Shown: positions 1 through 8,701 of the stretch, piece after piece
Layout: each line of letters begins with the position of its first letter
Numbering within the stretch: position 1 is the stretch's first letter
DNA from: Verrucomicrobiales bacterium
GTDB lineage: Bacteria; Verrucomicrobiota; Verrucomicrobiia; Verrucomicrobiales; DEV007
Assembly: GCA_024638765.1 (NCBI GenBank)
Contig: JAHEJT010000020.1
Span: forward strand, 5,818-51,166
Direction of reading: 5' to 3'
DNA: 45,349 nucleotides
Program-made: the position numbers and the translations under genes
Notes under the pieces: generated by a model
Told to the model about the DNA's origin: nothing
Database searches by the model: none
Seen by the model: the letters and a program-made list of their open reading frames with translations, nothing else

Positions 1-1683
1 CCCGACCGCCTCGAACAACCCCCCAATGCCTGGCGGTTTCGTCTCGTCCAGGGTCACCTCGTGAATCCCGTCCCACGCTTCGATCCGCACCGGGACCGCT
101 GCGGCGCGGTTTGTCGCCGCATTATACGCCAGCCGCACTTCGTAAACGCCATTCTCTGGGAGGCTGCCCCGGAAAATCGCGCTCTTCTCCCCCTTCGCTT
201 TCCGGTCATCATGAATGTATTTCTCGCCAAAGCGATTATCCGAAAACGTCGATTCCTTCCAATCCCCCACCAGTTCGGCATCCGATTCGTCATAGAGCAC
301 GCCCGCCAGTGGCAGGTTGTCCAGGGTCATCTTCCCGCCGGCTTTTTGCATGTAGGTTTTCTCCACTGCCAACCGCATCACCAACTCGAGCCGCTCCACT
401 TTCGTTTCCAGCGCCGCGCGCGCTTCTTCCGGGACCGGCAAAGGCTGCTCCACCCAGCTCGCCACGTTCACGCACCCGTTCCGCGTCCCCGCCACCACCT
501 GCGTCGACCGCATGATCCCCGCCATGGCATAGTAATCTTCCTGCGAAATCGGATCGAACTTGTGATCGTGACAACGCGCGCAGCCCAGGGTCAGGCCGAG
601 AAACGCCCTCCCCAGCGTGTCGACCTGCTCGTCCGCCACATCTAGCCGCAACTTTTCCTTGTCCCGCTCGGTCAGCATTTTCGGCCCCAGGGCCAGAAAC
701 GAGGACGCTACCAGTCGATCGTGGCGCTCCTCGTCCGAGGACCACGGCATTAAGTCGCCTGCCAGCTGCTCACGCACAAACGAGTAATACGACTTGTCCT
801 CGTTGAACGCATCGATGACGTAATTGCGATACCTCCAGGCGTGATAGAAGGTGAAATTCCGGTCTCCGCCGTTGGAATCCGCGTAGCGCGCCACGTCCAG
901 CCAATGCCGCCCCCACTTCTCCCCGAACGCCGTCCGCCCCAGCAACTCATCCACCATCGCTGCATACGCCGCCCGCTTCTCGCGTTCCGATCCTTCCGCC
1001 TGCACTTTCGCAAAGGCCTCTACCTCTGCCGGCAGCGGCGGCAGGCCCGTCAGATCGTAATGCAGCCGGCGAATCAGCTGGCGTGCGCCCGCGTCGGGCG
1101 CGGGTCTCAGGCCTTTCGCTTCCAATCGATTCAACACAAACCGATCGACGGTTCCCCGCGGCCACTTCTTGTCTTTGACCGCCACGGGCTTCGCCCCAAC
1201 CAGGGGTCGAAAAGCCCAGTATTGGCGCGCCGACTCCACGTCGATCCCGCGCTCGCCGCGCGCCGCCGACCCCGCAGTCTCATCCCGCGGATCAGGCGCT
1301 CCCATCGCGATCCATTTCTCGATGTCCGCCACCTGCGCCTTCGACAGCTTCGTCTTCGGCGGCATCTGCAAATCGGGATCGGTGTACCGCACCGCGCGCA
1401 TCAGCAAGCTCGCATCCACGTCTCCCGGCTGCAGCGCCGGACCGGAGTCCCCGCCCCTTCGCAGGCTTTCCCGTGAATCCAGGACCAGCCCGCCCTTGAT
1501 CTTTTCCGCATCCGCGGAATGACATTCGTAACAACTCTCCACGAGGACGGGCCGGATCTTCGTCTCGAAAAAGGCGTGCCCTTCCTCGGCGGCGGCGGCA
1601 CCTGCTGCGGTAATCAAGCCTGCCAAACACCAATAAAGCAGAGCGAGGAGGAGTCCGGGGAATCTCTGAAGCTCGCGTCTCAT
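1..1683 (-). CDS. DUF1549/DUF1553-type secreted protein with PSD1 cytochrome c domain (3' end outside window)
   Basis: The frame is open from an ATG at 1683 to the window edge, giving 561 visible residues, so the C-terminus lies outside. Residues 1-31 form a signal peptide. A haem motif CYECH sits at 51-55 (Planctomycete cytochrome c domain, PSD1, PF07635). DUF1549 follows from about 175, with DRFVLNRLEAKG, DLTGLPP and RHWLDVARYADSNGG, and a second CARCH motif in CARCHDHKFDP. From about 480 there is a beta-rich segment resembling the golvesin/Xly-type domain often inserted in this family. DUF1553 should follow beyond the edge. The enzymatic role of the family is unknown. It lies downstream of a DUF1501 gene on the same strand, the usual pairing. 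Confidence 0.9.
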   Translation of the reverse strand, partial: MRRELQRFPGLLLALLYWCLAGLITAAGAAAAEEGHAFFETKIRPVLVESCYECHSADAEKIKGGLVLDSRESLRRGGDSGPALQPGDVDASLLMRAVRYTDPDLQMPPKTKLSKAQVADIEKWIAMGAPDPRDETAGSAARGERGIDVESARQYWAFRPLVGAKPVAVKDKKWPRGTVDRFVLNRLEAKGLRPAPDAGARQLIRRLHYDLTGLPPLPAEVEAFAKVQAEGSEREKRAAYAAMVDELLGRTAFGEKWGRHWLDVARYADSNGGDRNFTFYHAWRYRNYVIDAFNEDKSYYSFVREQLAGDLMPWSSDEERHDRLVASSFLALGPKMLTERDKEKLRLDVADEQVDTLGRAFLGLTLGCARCHDHKFDPISQEDYYAMAGIMRSTQVVAGTRNGCVNVASWVEQPLPVPEEARAALETKVERLELVMRLAVEKTYMQKAGGKMTLDNLPLAGVLYDESDAELVGDWKESTFSDNRFGEKYIHDDRKAKGEKSAIFRGSLPENGVYEVRLAYNAATNRAAAVPVRIEAWDGIHEVTLDETKPPGIGGLFEAVG

Positions 1684-1749
1684 CAGGGGTGGGTTGAATT
1701 TACCGTCTCTCCGTCTCTGACACCAGTGCTATCCTGGCCTGTATTTTAA

Positions 1750-1806
1750 TGTGCCGCAGGCGCCTGTCCCGCCGTAGCCTTGGCCAAGGAGGATCTCGCC
1801 TGTGAT
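1750..1806. repeat. degenerate family A hairpin repeat
   Basis: The segment begins TGTGCCGCAGGCG and ends CTCGCCTGTGATCG. It resembles the better preserved family A copies (core GCAGGCG ... CGCCTGC) at 10109, 20574, 25468, 39092 and 42825. It lies between the DUF1549 gene start and the DUF1501 gene end. Confidence 0.5.
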
Positions 1807-1839
1807 CGAAAATATGCAGCGCCAGCCGCCATTCCTCCC

Positions 1840-1867
1840 TAATAACCATTAACTATTAACGGTTAAC
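1840..1867. repeat. degenerate heptamer array (TAATAAC-like, 4 units)
   Basis: Four contiguous 7-base units read TAATAAC, CATTAAC, TATTAAC and GGTTAAC: the last four bases are nearly constant and the first three vary. It sits 20 bases beyond the stop codon of the minus-strand DUF1501 gene. Confidence 0.75.
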
Positions 1868-1887
1868 GCCGACGAAGTCGGACAATC

Positions 1888-3390
1888 TCACGCCAGCAAT
1901 TCCCGAATCACGTGGGATTCCCGCGTGATGCTGGTGAGACGCTTGTCCGCGCCCTGGTGACGATAGTTGAGCTTGAGGTGATTGACCCCGAACAATCGCA
2001 GTAACGTCGCCTGAAAATCGTTGATGTGCACCGGGTCCTTGACTACGTCCCATCCGATTTCGTCGGTCTCGCCGTAGGTCAGCCCGCCCTTGACCCCACC
2101 CCCGGCCATCCAGATGGAGAACGCCTTGGGATGATGATCGCGCCCGGTGACTTCTTTGTATCCGGGACGGTTCTCCCCCAGTGGCGTCCGCCCGAATTCG
2201 CCTGCCCACACCACCAGGGTGCTGTCGAACAGTCCCCGCTGTTTCAAATCCTTGATCAGGGCGGCGATCGGCTGATCCGCCATCCCCGCGTTGAATCCCA
2301 GCTCCCTCTCGAGGTTGGAATGGTGATCCCAGGAAGCATGGATGATGTTTATAAAGCGGACCCCGCGCTCGACCATGCGCCGCGCCAGCAGGCAATTCCT
2401 CGCGAAGGTCCGGTATTGATCCGGACCACCGCCCCGCTTGGCCCCGACCTCGGGATCTTCCCGGTCGGCCCCGTAGATTTCCAGGGTGCCGGCGCTTTCC
2501 CCCGACAGATCCGTCAGCTCCGGCGCCGACGCCTGCATGCGGAACGCCAACTCGTAATTCGCGATCCGGCTCGTGATCTCGGGATCGTGAATTTCCTCGA
2601 ATCGCATTTGATTCAAGTCCCGCAAGGCGTCCAGACCCTTACGCTGGAGGCTCCTGGGCATCCCCTCGGGATTGCGCAAATTCAGGATGGGATCTCCTTC
2701 GTTGCGAAATCGCACTCCCTCGTGAATCGAAGGCAGATAACCGCTCGACCAGAGCGTCGCACCTCCACTCGAACCCCGGCCCGCCGTCAATACCACGTAA
2801 CTCGGCAGGTTCCGGTTTTCCGTCCCCAATCCGTAGGAAAGCCAGGATCCCATCACCGGCGATCCGAATTTCGCCTCCCCGCATTGCATCATAAGCTGCC
2901 CGGGATGATGATTGAACTGATCAGTCTGCATCGATTTAATCATGCAGATGTCGTCGGCACACGTGGCGATGTTCGGCACCAGGTCGCTGAACCACATCCC
3001 CGAGTCGCCGTGCTGCGAAAACTTCCTCTTGCTCCCCATCAGGGTGGCGCTGTCCTTCTGGATAAAGGCGAAGCGCATTTCCTTGAGCAAGGACTCCGGC
3101 ATCTTCTGGCCGTCGAGTTCCTGCAGCTTGGGTTTGTAATCGAAGAGATCGAGCTGCGAAGGCGCCCCCGCCATGAAGATAAAAATGCAACGCTTCGCGG
3201 TGGCCGGAAAATGGGGTTGTCTCGGCGCCAGTGGATTGACCAGCGCGCCCGCCGCGCGCCGCGGTTTGCGGGCCGCGAACGCGCCTTCACCGGCCAGGAT
3301 GCTGGTGAGGGCCGCGCCCCCAAGACCACTCGCCGCAGTGGTGAGAAACTCACGCCGCGTCCGGTGACTGACGTTGAAATGGGTGCTCAT
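1888..3390 (-). CDS. DUF1501 family protein, Tat-exported
   Basis: The 500-residue protein has a twin-arginine signal with RTRREFL at about 10-16 followed by a hydrophobic stretch, so it should be exported folded. The body matches DUF1501 (PF07394, alkaline-phosphatase/sulfatase-like fold). Landmarks are FIFMAGAPSQLDLFDYKP near 70-87, GSWLSYGLGTEN, ARRMVERGVRFI, VWAGEFGRTP and GRDHHPKAFSIWMAGGGVKGG; the D/H-rich motifs are likely metal ligands. The reaction is not known. It lies between two DUF1549/DUF1553 genes on the same strand and probably belongs to one transcription unit with them. ATG at 3390 gives the Tat signal directly. Confidence 0.93.
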   Translation of the reverse strand: MSTHFNVSHRTRREFLTTAASGLGGAALTSILAGEGAFAARKPRRAAGALVNPLAPRQPHFPATAKRCIFIFMAGAPSQLDLFDYKPKLQELDGQKMPESLLKEMRFAFIQKDSATLMGSKRKFSQHGDSGMWFSDLVPNIATCADDICMIKSMQTDQFNHHPGQLMMQCGEAKFGSPVMGSWLSYGLGTENRNLPSYVVLTAGRGSSGGATLWSSGYLPSIHEGVRFRNEGDPILNLRNPEGMPRSLQRKGLDALRDLNQMRFEEIHDPEITSRIANYELAFRMQASAPELTDLSGESAGTLEIYGADREDPEVGAKRGGGPDQYRTFARNCLLARRMVERGVRFINIIHASWDHHSNLERELGFNAGMADQPIAALIKDLKQRGLFDSTLVVWAGEFGRTPLGENRPGYKEVTGRDHHPKAFSIWMAGGGVKGGLTYGETDEIGWDVVKDPVHINDFQATLLRLFGVNHLKLNYRHQGADKRLTSITRESHVIRELLA

Positions 3391-3406
3391 TGTGTGACGG
3401 ATGCAG

Positions 3407-3427
3407 GTTTCAGTGTTCAGATTTCAG
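3407..3427. repeat. degenerate heptamer array (GTTTCAG-like, 3 units)
   Basis: Three contiguous units read GTTTCAG, TGTTCAG and ATTTCAG. The array begins 17 bases upstream of the DUF1501 start codon at 3390, where its 5' leader would be. Confidence 0.65.
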
Positions 3428-3457
3428 CGAAGTCCCTCCGCAGCCACCCTGACACTT

Positions 3458-3471
3458 CATAACTAATAACT
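3458..3471. repeat. heptamer pair CATAACT/AATAACT, left flank of the 3472-3603 element
   Basis: Two 7-base units abut the left inverted repeat of the small element at 3472. The second unit, AATAACT, is repeated directly on the right side at 3604-3610, which makes it a candidate target-site duplication or simply part of one interrupted heptamer array. Confidence 0.6.
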
Positions 3472-3603
3472 AGAAGCTATCCCAATATAAATTCTCTCGA
3501 TGATTTGTTTGCTTTCATCACCTCCCAACCCCCGGAATTCTAATCCCCTCTCCCTTGGGGAGAGGGTCAGGGTGAGGGGAATCCGTTTTCTGGGATAGCT
3601 TCT
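3472..3603. mobile_element. 132-bp MITE-like element with 13-bp terminal inverted repeats
   Basis: The ends are AGAAGCTATCCCA (3472-3484) and its exact reverse complement TGGGATAGCTTCT (3591-3603). AATAACT flanks it on both sides. It has no coding capacity. Inside is a hairpin of the type CCTCTCCCTTGGGGAGAGG followed by TCAGGGTGAGGGG (about 3547-3580), a string familiar from intergenic repeats in many bacterial genomes. It lies between the DUF1501 gene and the upstream DUF1549/DUF1553 gene, 3' of the latter. A non-autonomous transposable element is the best reading, but no second copy is visible here. Confidence 0.5.
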
Positions 3604-3616
3604 AATAACTAATAAC
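3603..3616. repeat. heptamer array TAATAAC x2 overlapping a stop codon
   Basis: Two exact TAATAAC units follow the right end of the 3472-3603 element. The minus-strand stop codon TAG of the next gene (3616-3618) overlaps the array, so the array marks the gene end. Confidence 0.65.
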
Positions 3617-6012
3617 TACCCCCTCACGATAAACTCATCGAGGTTCAATACCACCCGCAGCGTCGCCACCCAGGCGGCCGATTCCGCCGGCGGCACCGAT
3701 GCCACCGTGTACGCGCCCGCTAACTCCTTGGCCTCTTCCGTGTGCCCGGCGTAATAGTCTCTCGATTCTTTCAACAACCGCAGCAAGCGGGATTGTTCCG
3801 CCGCCACCGGGGGACGCCCCAAGGCGGTGATGAACCCGGCCCTCAGCCGCGCACCGTCATCCTCCGCGCCGGCGCTGAGCACGTTCTTTGCCATCGAGCG
3901 CACCGCTTCAATAAAAACTTCATTCTGCAAGGTCGCCAGCGCCTGAAGCGGAGAATTCGAAGAGTCACGTGCGGGGTTGGAAATGCTGGCATCCGGACAA
4001 TCAAAGGTAACCAGGGTCGGCTCCGGCGCGGTGCGCTTGTAAAAAGTATACATTCCCCTCCGGTAACGGTCTTCGCCTTCCGATGTCTTCCATTTGAAAT
4101 TATTAGCATAACTGAGCGCGGCCACATCTTCGGGGACGGGAGGAAAAACGCTGGGACCCCCGACCTTCAAGCTGAGCAGCCCGCCCGCCTGTAAATGAAG
4201 GTCGCGCACCAACTCCGCCTCGACCCGGAACCGGTTCTGCCGCGCCAGGAGAACATTGTCCGGATCGACGTCGCCCAGCGCGGGACGATGCCGCGAGGAC
4301 CGCCGGTAAGTCTCGGACATGACGATCTCCTTAATCAATTTCTTGCGGCTCCACCCGGCTTCATGCACGAAAAAGTGCGCCAGCCAATCCAGTAACTCGG
4401 GATGTGTGGGCGGCTCCCCGCGCGCGCCAAAGTCCTGCGGAATCGGCGCCAGGGGCGCGCCAAAGAGATGCATCCAGACCTTGTTGACGCTGACGCGCGC
4501 GGGCAGGGGATTCGCCGGGTCCACCAGCCAGCGCGCCAAGTCGAGACGATCCGCAACCACGGGCTCCGCTTTCTTCTCCTTATCCTTTTCCCCGGCCGCC
4601 GCTTTCTTCGCCGCAACCGCCCGGGGCACGAGGGGATGCCAGGCCTCCGGAGTACCGGGCGTCAGCTCCCCTTCCTCTTTCAAAGGCTGCAGAAAGTCCC
4701 CGCGCCGGAACACGTAGGCCTTGCGCCGGTTCTCCGCGCGCTCGGCGACCACCCGCGTGAATCCGTTCGTATTGTCGAAGTTTCGCAGCCGGCTCAGCGA
4801 CGCCTGAATCTTGTTGGAGAGACTCTTGTTCGTAAGCTGCGCTTCCAGCATCTCCGCGATCGGCTTCCACTGTTCGTATCGCTTGATCACGCGGGCTTCC
4901 GCGTCATCCGGGATTTCCCCAATAAAAATGGGTTCGTAATCGGCGTTATTGAAAAAGGCGTAAAACTCGTAAAACTCGCGCTGCGTTACGGGATCGTAGG
5001 GATGATCATGGCATTGGGCGCACCCGATCGTGGATCCCAGCCAGACCGATCCGATCGTGCTGATACGATCGATCACCCGCTTGGTCCGGTCTTCTTCGGC
5101 ATCGACCCCGCCCTCGAGATTGAACTGCGTCATCAAGTGAAAGGCCGTGGCCAGGCGGTCTTCCCGCGTAGCGCCGGGCAGAAGATCGCCGGCGACTTGC
5201 TTGACGGTGAACTCGTCAAACGGAAGATCCTCGTTGATGGCTTCAATCACCCAGTCGCGCCAGCGATAGGCATCCGCGCGCGCGCTGTCTTTCTCATACC
5301 CCGCGGAATCCGCGTAGCGCGCTTCGTCCAGCCAATGGCGCGCCCACCGCTCCCCGAAATGCGCGGAAGCCATGTAACGATTCACGACCTCTTCGTAAGC
5401 GTCCGCGGATTCGTCGGTGAGATACCGCTCGACCTCCCCGGGGGTCGGCAGCAGGCCGGTGAGGTCCAGGGCCAGCCGGCGGATCAGGGTCCGGCGATCC
5501 GCTTCCGGCGAAGGTTCGATTCCCGCCTCTTTGAGGCGCGCCGACACGATCCGGTCGATCGGGTGTCCGCCTGACACCGCGGCGGCCTTCGGCTTCTCCA
5601 CCGGTTGCAAAGCCCAGTGGACCGGCCAATCGGCGCCTTCCGCAATCCACTTGGTGAGAAGCGCAATCTCTTCCGCCCCCAGCGCTTCCTCGGGAGGCAT
5701 GCGGTCGTCCTCATCCTCGGTCGAGATCCGGTAAACCAATTCGCTTTTCTCCAGATCACCGGGAACCACCGGCACCGCCCCCGACTTGGCTTCCAGGAAA
5801 GCGTCGCGGCGATTGGTAAAACTGATTCCTCCTTTGCGTTTAACTCCGCCATGACACGCGGTGCAGTGCTCGCTGAGCAATGGCTGCACGTCGCGGAAAA
5901 AATCCGGCTTCATCTCTTCCTGGCTCTCGCCTTTGATCTCGGCGCAGAAAAAAGACAGGACGACAGCGCATCCCGCGGCGGGACCAAGGATTTCTGGGAG
6001 GAATCTGGACAT
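3616..6012 (-). CDS. DUF1549/DUF1553-type secreted protein with PSD1 cytochrome c domain
   Basis: The frame is open further upstream, but ATG at 6012 starts a clean signal peptide (MSRFLPEILG..., about 30 residues), giving 798 residues. The haem motif CTACH is at 50-54 (PSD1 domain). DUF1549 spans roughly 190-390, with DLTGLLPTPGEV, RHWLDEARYADSAGYEKD and CAQCHDHPYDP. DUF1553 runs from about 480 to the end, with RWLVDPANPLPARVSVNKVW, MSETYRRSS and SNPARDSSNSPLQALATLQN. Two haem-binding-like motifs suggest a c-type cytochrome role in the periplasm or at the cell surface; no substrate is known. It is followed on the same strand by DUF1501 and a second family member. Confidence 0.92.
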   Translation of the reverse strand: MSRFLPEILGPAAGCAVVLSFFCAEIKGESQEEMKPDFFRDVQPLLSEHCTACHGGVKRKGGISFTNRRDAFLEAKSGAVPVVPGDLEKSELVYRISTEDEDDRMPPEEALGAEEIALLTKWIAEGADWPVHWALQPVEKPKAAAVSGGHPIDRIVSARLKEAGIEPSPEADRRTLIRRLALDLTGLLPTPGEVERYLTDESADAYEEVVNRYMASAHFGERWARHWLDEARYADSAGYEKDSARADAYRWRDWVIEAINEDLPFDEFTVKQVAGDLLPGATREDRLATAFHLMTQFNLEGGVDAEEDRTKRVIDRISTIGSVWLGSTIGCAQCHDHPYDPVTQREFYEFYAFFNNADYEPIFIGEIPDDAEARVIKRYEQWKPIAEMLEAQLTNKSLSNKIQASLSRLRNFDNTNGFTRVVAERAENRRKAYVFRRGDFLQPLKEEGELTPGTPEAWHPLVPRAVAAKKAAAGEKDKEKKAEPVVADRLDLARWLVDPANPLPARVSVNKVWMHLFGAPLAPIPQDFGARGEPPTHPELLDWLAHFFVHEAGWSRKKLIKEIVMSETYRRSSRHRPALGDVDPDNVLLARQNRFRVEAELVRDLHLQAGGLLSLKVGGPSVFPPVPEDVAALSYANNFKWKTSEGEDRYRRGMYTFYKRTAPEPTLVTFDCPDASISNPARDSSNSPLQALATLQNEVFIEAVRSMAKNVLSAGAEDDGARLRAGFITALGRPPVAAEQSRLLRLLKESRDYYAGHTEEAKELAGAYTVASVPPAESAAWVATLRVVLNLDEFIVRG

Positions 6013-6175
6013 CGGCGAAACGTAAAATACCCCTTCGCACGGCTTTGCGCAATCCGGGAAGGGATCCCGCACACGCAGGTAAAACGCCTCCAGGACGCGG
6101 GATCTTTCAACGGTTCGGCCCCCGGGGCAGTCTCGGCGCGGGCACAAAGCCGCGAGAGGCCGGCTTCTCCCGGAA

Positions 6176-6613
6176 TTACCCAGGGCTGACTTCGCTCCTT
6201 TGCTCTCGAGAGTGATTTTCGCCGCCGCACAGCTCCTCGATCCACCGATACAGGGAATCAAGATTCACAGGCTTGCCAATGAGCACCTGGCCGCTCTCCG
6301 TGATCTGGGCGTCGCCTCCCGTGTCCCTGTTATCCACGGTCGCGGTCAACATGATCACCGGCGTGTGCTTCAATTCGTCGTCCGCCTTGATTTGCTTGGC
6401 CAGATCACCGCCTTCCACTCCCGGCATCACCACGTCGAGAAGGATAATGTCCGGACGCAATCTCCGGGCGGTATTGAGGACCTCCAGGGAATCGTTTTCA
6501 CAGTAAACCGTATACCTGCCGTCGCGCTCGAGATTCAATTTGAGGAGCCGCGTGAACCCCTCCTCGTCGTCGACAAGTAAAATCGTTTTCTCTGCGCCGG
6601 ATTCAACTGCCAT
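6176..6613 (-). CDS. single-domain response regulator
   Basis: ATG at 6613 is chosen because it lies 20 bases after the upstream kinase stop and starts directly at a receiver domain; a longer frame would overlap the kinase gene. The 145 residues form one CheY-like domain: acidic pair DD at 15-16, phospho-acceptor D60 in DIILLDVVMPG, T90 in IMLTATVDN and K114 in LIGKPVN. The loop before K114 is longer than usual (residues 94-110). There is no output domain, so it probably relays phosphate or acts by protein contact. It is the third gene of a kinase/receiver cluster. Confidence 0.9.
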   Translation of the reverse strand: MAVESGAEKTILLVDDEEGFTRLLKLNLERDGRYTVYCENDSLEVLNTARRLRPDIILLDVVMPGVEGGDLAKQIKADDELKHTPVIMLTATVDNRDTGGDAQITESGQVLIGKPVNLDSLYRWIEELCGGENHSREQRSEVSPG

Positions 6614-6633
6614 CTCAACTATCGACGGAGCAC

Positions 6634-7932
6634 TCAGCCCCTCTCCTCTTCCTGGTCCAGCGTCCCGCCTCCCGATGCTCTCAGCTTGATCGTCGCACAC
6701 GCGCCTCCCTCTGCCCGGTTCGTAATCGTGATCAAACCCTTGTGCAACTCGATAATCTTACTTACCACCGTCAAACCCAATCCGGTCCCCTCTCCGGTCG
6801 GCTTCGTCGTAAAGAACGGGTCGAAGACCTTGCCGGCTTTATCCGCGGGTATCCCCCCGCCTTCGTCATTCACCTCAATCACCACCACCTCATCACCGTT
6901 GCGCAAGTGTGTCCTCGTCCGTAAACCTTGATTGCGCTCCAGATCGGCGAGCACCTCCGGATACACCCGTATTTGCAGTCGGCGCCCCCCGTTTCCGAGC
7001 ATGGAATGAATCGCGTTCAGAAAAATATTGACCAGCGCCTGCTCCATCTTGGCCCGGTCGATTTCCGCAGGAGGCATTCCCGGTGCGTAATCCTCCTCGA
7101 CGTCGATGTTATTGCGGGTGATCTCGTGCTGGACCAACAGGAGCGACGACTTAACAAGCTTCCCCAGATCCCACGGCTGCATGTCCAACTGGCTCGCGGA
7201 CGCGAAATCCACCATTCCCCGAATAATGGTATCGGCCCTCTTTGCCGAATCGGATATCTCCTGCAAGACCACAGGTACGTTCTCGTCTTCGGGAGTAAGC
7301 CCGCCCGAGAGATACTCGACCCCAAGAAGAATCCGAGCCAGGGGATTCTTCACCTCGTGCGCCACACCCGCAGCCAAACGCCCCAGGGATTCCAGTTTTT
7401 CCGCCTGGATAAGCTGCATCTGTGTCGCTTTCAATTCTGCATTAGATCGCTTCAGATCTTCGTTCAACTGCCGCATCTGGTTTTCGGCGCGCTTCCTTTC
7501 CTGCGCATAGCGGATGGTCCGACCCAAGAGATGTCCCTCGAACTCTCCCTTGACCAGATAATCCTGCCCACCGCGCTGCACCGTCTTGGTCGCCAGATCT
7601 TCATCGTCCAATCCGCTGAGCACGATAAGGGCCGCGTCCGGCGCCGCCTCGCGGATTTTTTCGAAGGTGTCGATGCCCTGGCTGTCGGGTAAAGAAAGAT
7701 CCAGCAGGACCACGTCCGCTCCGCGGGAGTGCAGGTTCTCCAGGGCGTTGCGTAGATCGGAGGAAAGATCGATCCTGAAATCGGCTTCCCCCGTCTCCTT
7801 GAGCGCCTCCATGGTCAGACGCGCGTCTCCCGGATTGTCCTCCACCAGCAAGACCCGGATCCCGCGCAATCGCGTGCCACCCGGCGCCATCGCCCCGGGC
7901 CACGCTTCCTGCACCGTCTGCGATTCCATCAT
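6634..7932 (-). CDS. receiver-histidine kinase, soluble (REC-HisKA-HATPase)
   Basis: The 432-residue protein has no membrane segment or PAS domain. An N-terminal receiver covers about 24-142 (DD-type acidic patch ED at 31-32, D78 in VVLLDLSLPD, K128 in DYLVKGE). A coiled-coil linker covers about 145-180. HisKA has the phospho-histidine H192 in AHEVKNP. The ATPase shows an N box at 302-310 (NIFLNAIHS), G1 DEGGGIP at 356, F box DPFFTTK at 371 and G2 GTGLGL at 382. Input must come through the receiver rather than a sensor domain. It sits between two receiver-only genes, 57 bases after one and 20 before the other, which suggests a three-protein phosphorelay (inference). Confidence 0.93.
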   Translation of the reverse strand: MMESQTVQEAWPGAMAPGGTRLRGIRVLLVEDNPGDARLTMEALKETGEADFRIDLSSDLRNALENLHSRGADVVLLDLSLPDSQGIDTFEKIREAAPDAALIVLSGLDDEDLATKTVQRGGQDYLVKGEFEGHLLGRTIRYAQERKRAENQMRQLNEDLKRSNAELKATQMQLIQAEKLESLGRLAAGVAHEVKNPLARILLGVEYLSGGLTPEDENVPVVLQEISDSAKRADTIIRGMVDFASASQLDMQPWDLGKLVKSSLLLVQHEITRNNIDVEEDYAPGMPPAEIDRAKMEQALVNIFLNAIHSMLGNGGRRLQIRVYPEVLADLERNQGLRTRTHLRNGDEVVVIEVNDEGGGIPADKAGKVFDPFFTTKPTGEGTGLGLTVVSKIIELHKGLITITNRAEGGACATIKLRASGGGTLDQEEERG

Positions 7933-7989
7933 TTCGTCACCTCGATCGGGAGGAACCCAGCTGACGCATCACACCGGGGATATGCACCC

Positions 7990-8460
7990 TCACGATGATG
8001 GCAGCTTGACGAGTTTAAGCCAGAATTCCTCGACGATCCTGATCGCCTCCACAAAACGGTCGAACTCGACCGGCTTGGTGATGTAACAGTTCACGTTGAG
8101 GTTGTAAGCCCGATGGATGTCCTCCTCCGCCTCCGATGTCGTCAGGACGACGACGGGTATCCGTTTCAACTCGTCGTCTGATTTGATCCTGGCTAACACT
8201 TCCCTGCCGTCCATCTTCGGCATGTTCAAATCCAGTAAAATGATGTCCGGCCTCGGAGCATCCACGTACTTTCCATCACGATACAAGAACGCAAGCGCTT
8301 CCTCCCCGTTCATGACAACATTGAGTTCGCTCGTAATGGCATTCCGTTTCAGCGCCTCCTCAGTAAGGCGCACATCCGCCATGTTGTCGTCCACAAGCAG
8401 GATATTTACCCCCCGGCCCCGGCTGTCACTCGGATTTCTAACCGTCTGCGCTTCTGTCAT
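7990..8460 (-). CDS. Rcp1-like response regulator
   Basis: The 156-residue single receiver domain belongs to the Rcp1-like type that accompanies phytochrome-like kinases. Its landmarks are VDDNMADVRLTEEAL at 23-37, D77 in DIILLDLNMPKMDG, T107 in VVVLTTSEAEED and K129 in CYITKPVEF. It is the first gene of the minus-strand cluster, so it probably shares a promoter with the receiver-kinase that follows. It is divergent from the SGNH hydrolase gene, leaving about 240 bases between them for both promoters. Confidence 0.92.
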   Translation of the reverse strand: MTEAQTVRNPSDSRGRGVNILLVDDNMADVRLTEEALKRNAITSELNVVMNGEEALAFLYRDGKYVDAPRPDIILLDLNMPKMDGREVLARIKSDDELKRIPVVVLTTSEAEEDIHRAYNLNVNCYITKPVEFDRFVEAIRIVEEFWLKLVKLPSS

Positions 8461-8701
8461 TTCTGTCGTGATAACGACCCCAAATTTCCCCGTATTGTCG
8501 GAAAATTCAACGATTTAACCAATAAAAAGCAACCTCCGCCGTGAGAGACCCCCGTGATTCCAACGCATGAAGAGGCATTTTGTTGCGTTTTGTCTCGCGT
8601 TTACCAAAATTTATTCCACCCGCTTTTTCCTCCGGACGCCAGCGCGCGAAATCACTGCTGACTACCACGCTATCCCGGAAAACCCGAAAACACCGCCTGT
8701 C

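Noticed and set aside
1292-1633. Separate small gene at the start of the first DUF1549 gene
   Set aside because: It is an alternative frame of the single large gene, whose correct frame runs unbroken from 1683 to the window edge.
2026-3462. Long open frame on the plus strand opposite DUF1501
   Set aside because: It is antisense to a well supported gene, has no recognisable domain and depends on the GC-rich codon pattern of the opposite strand.
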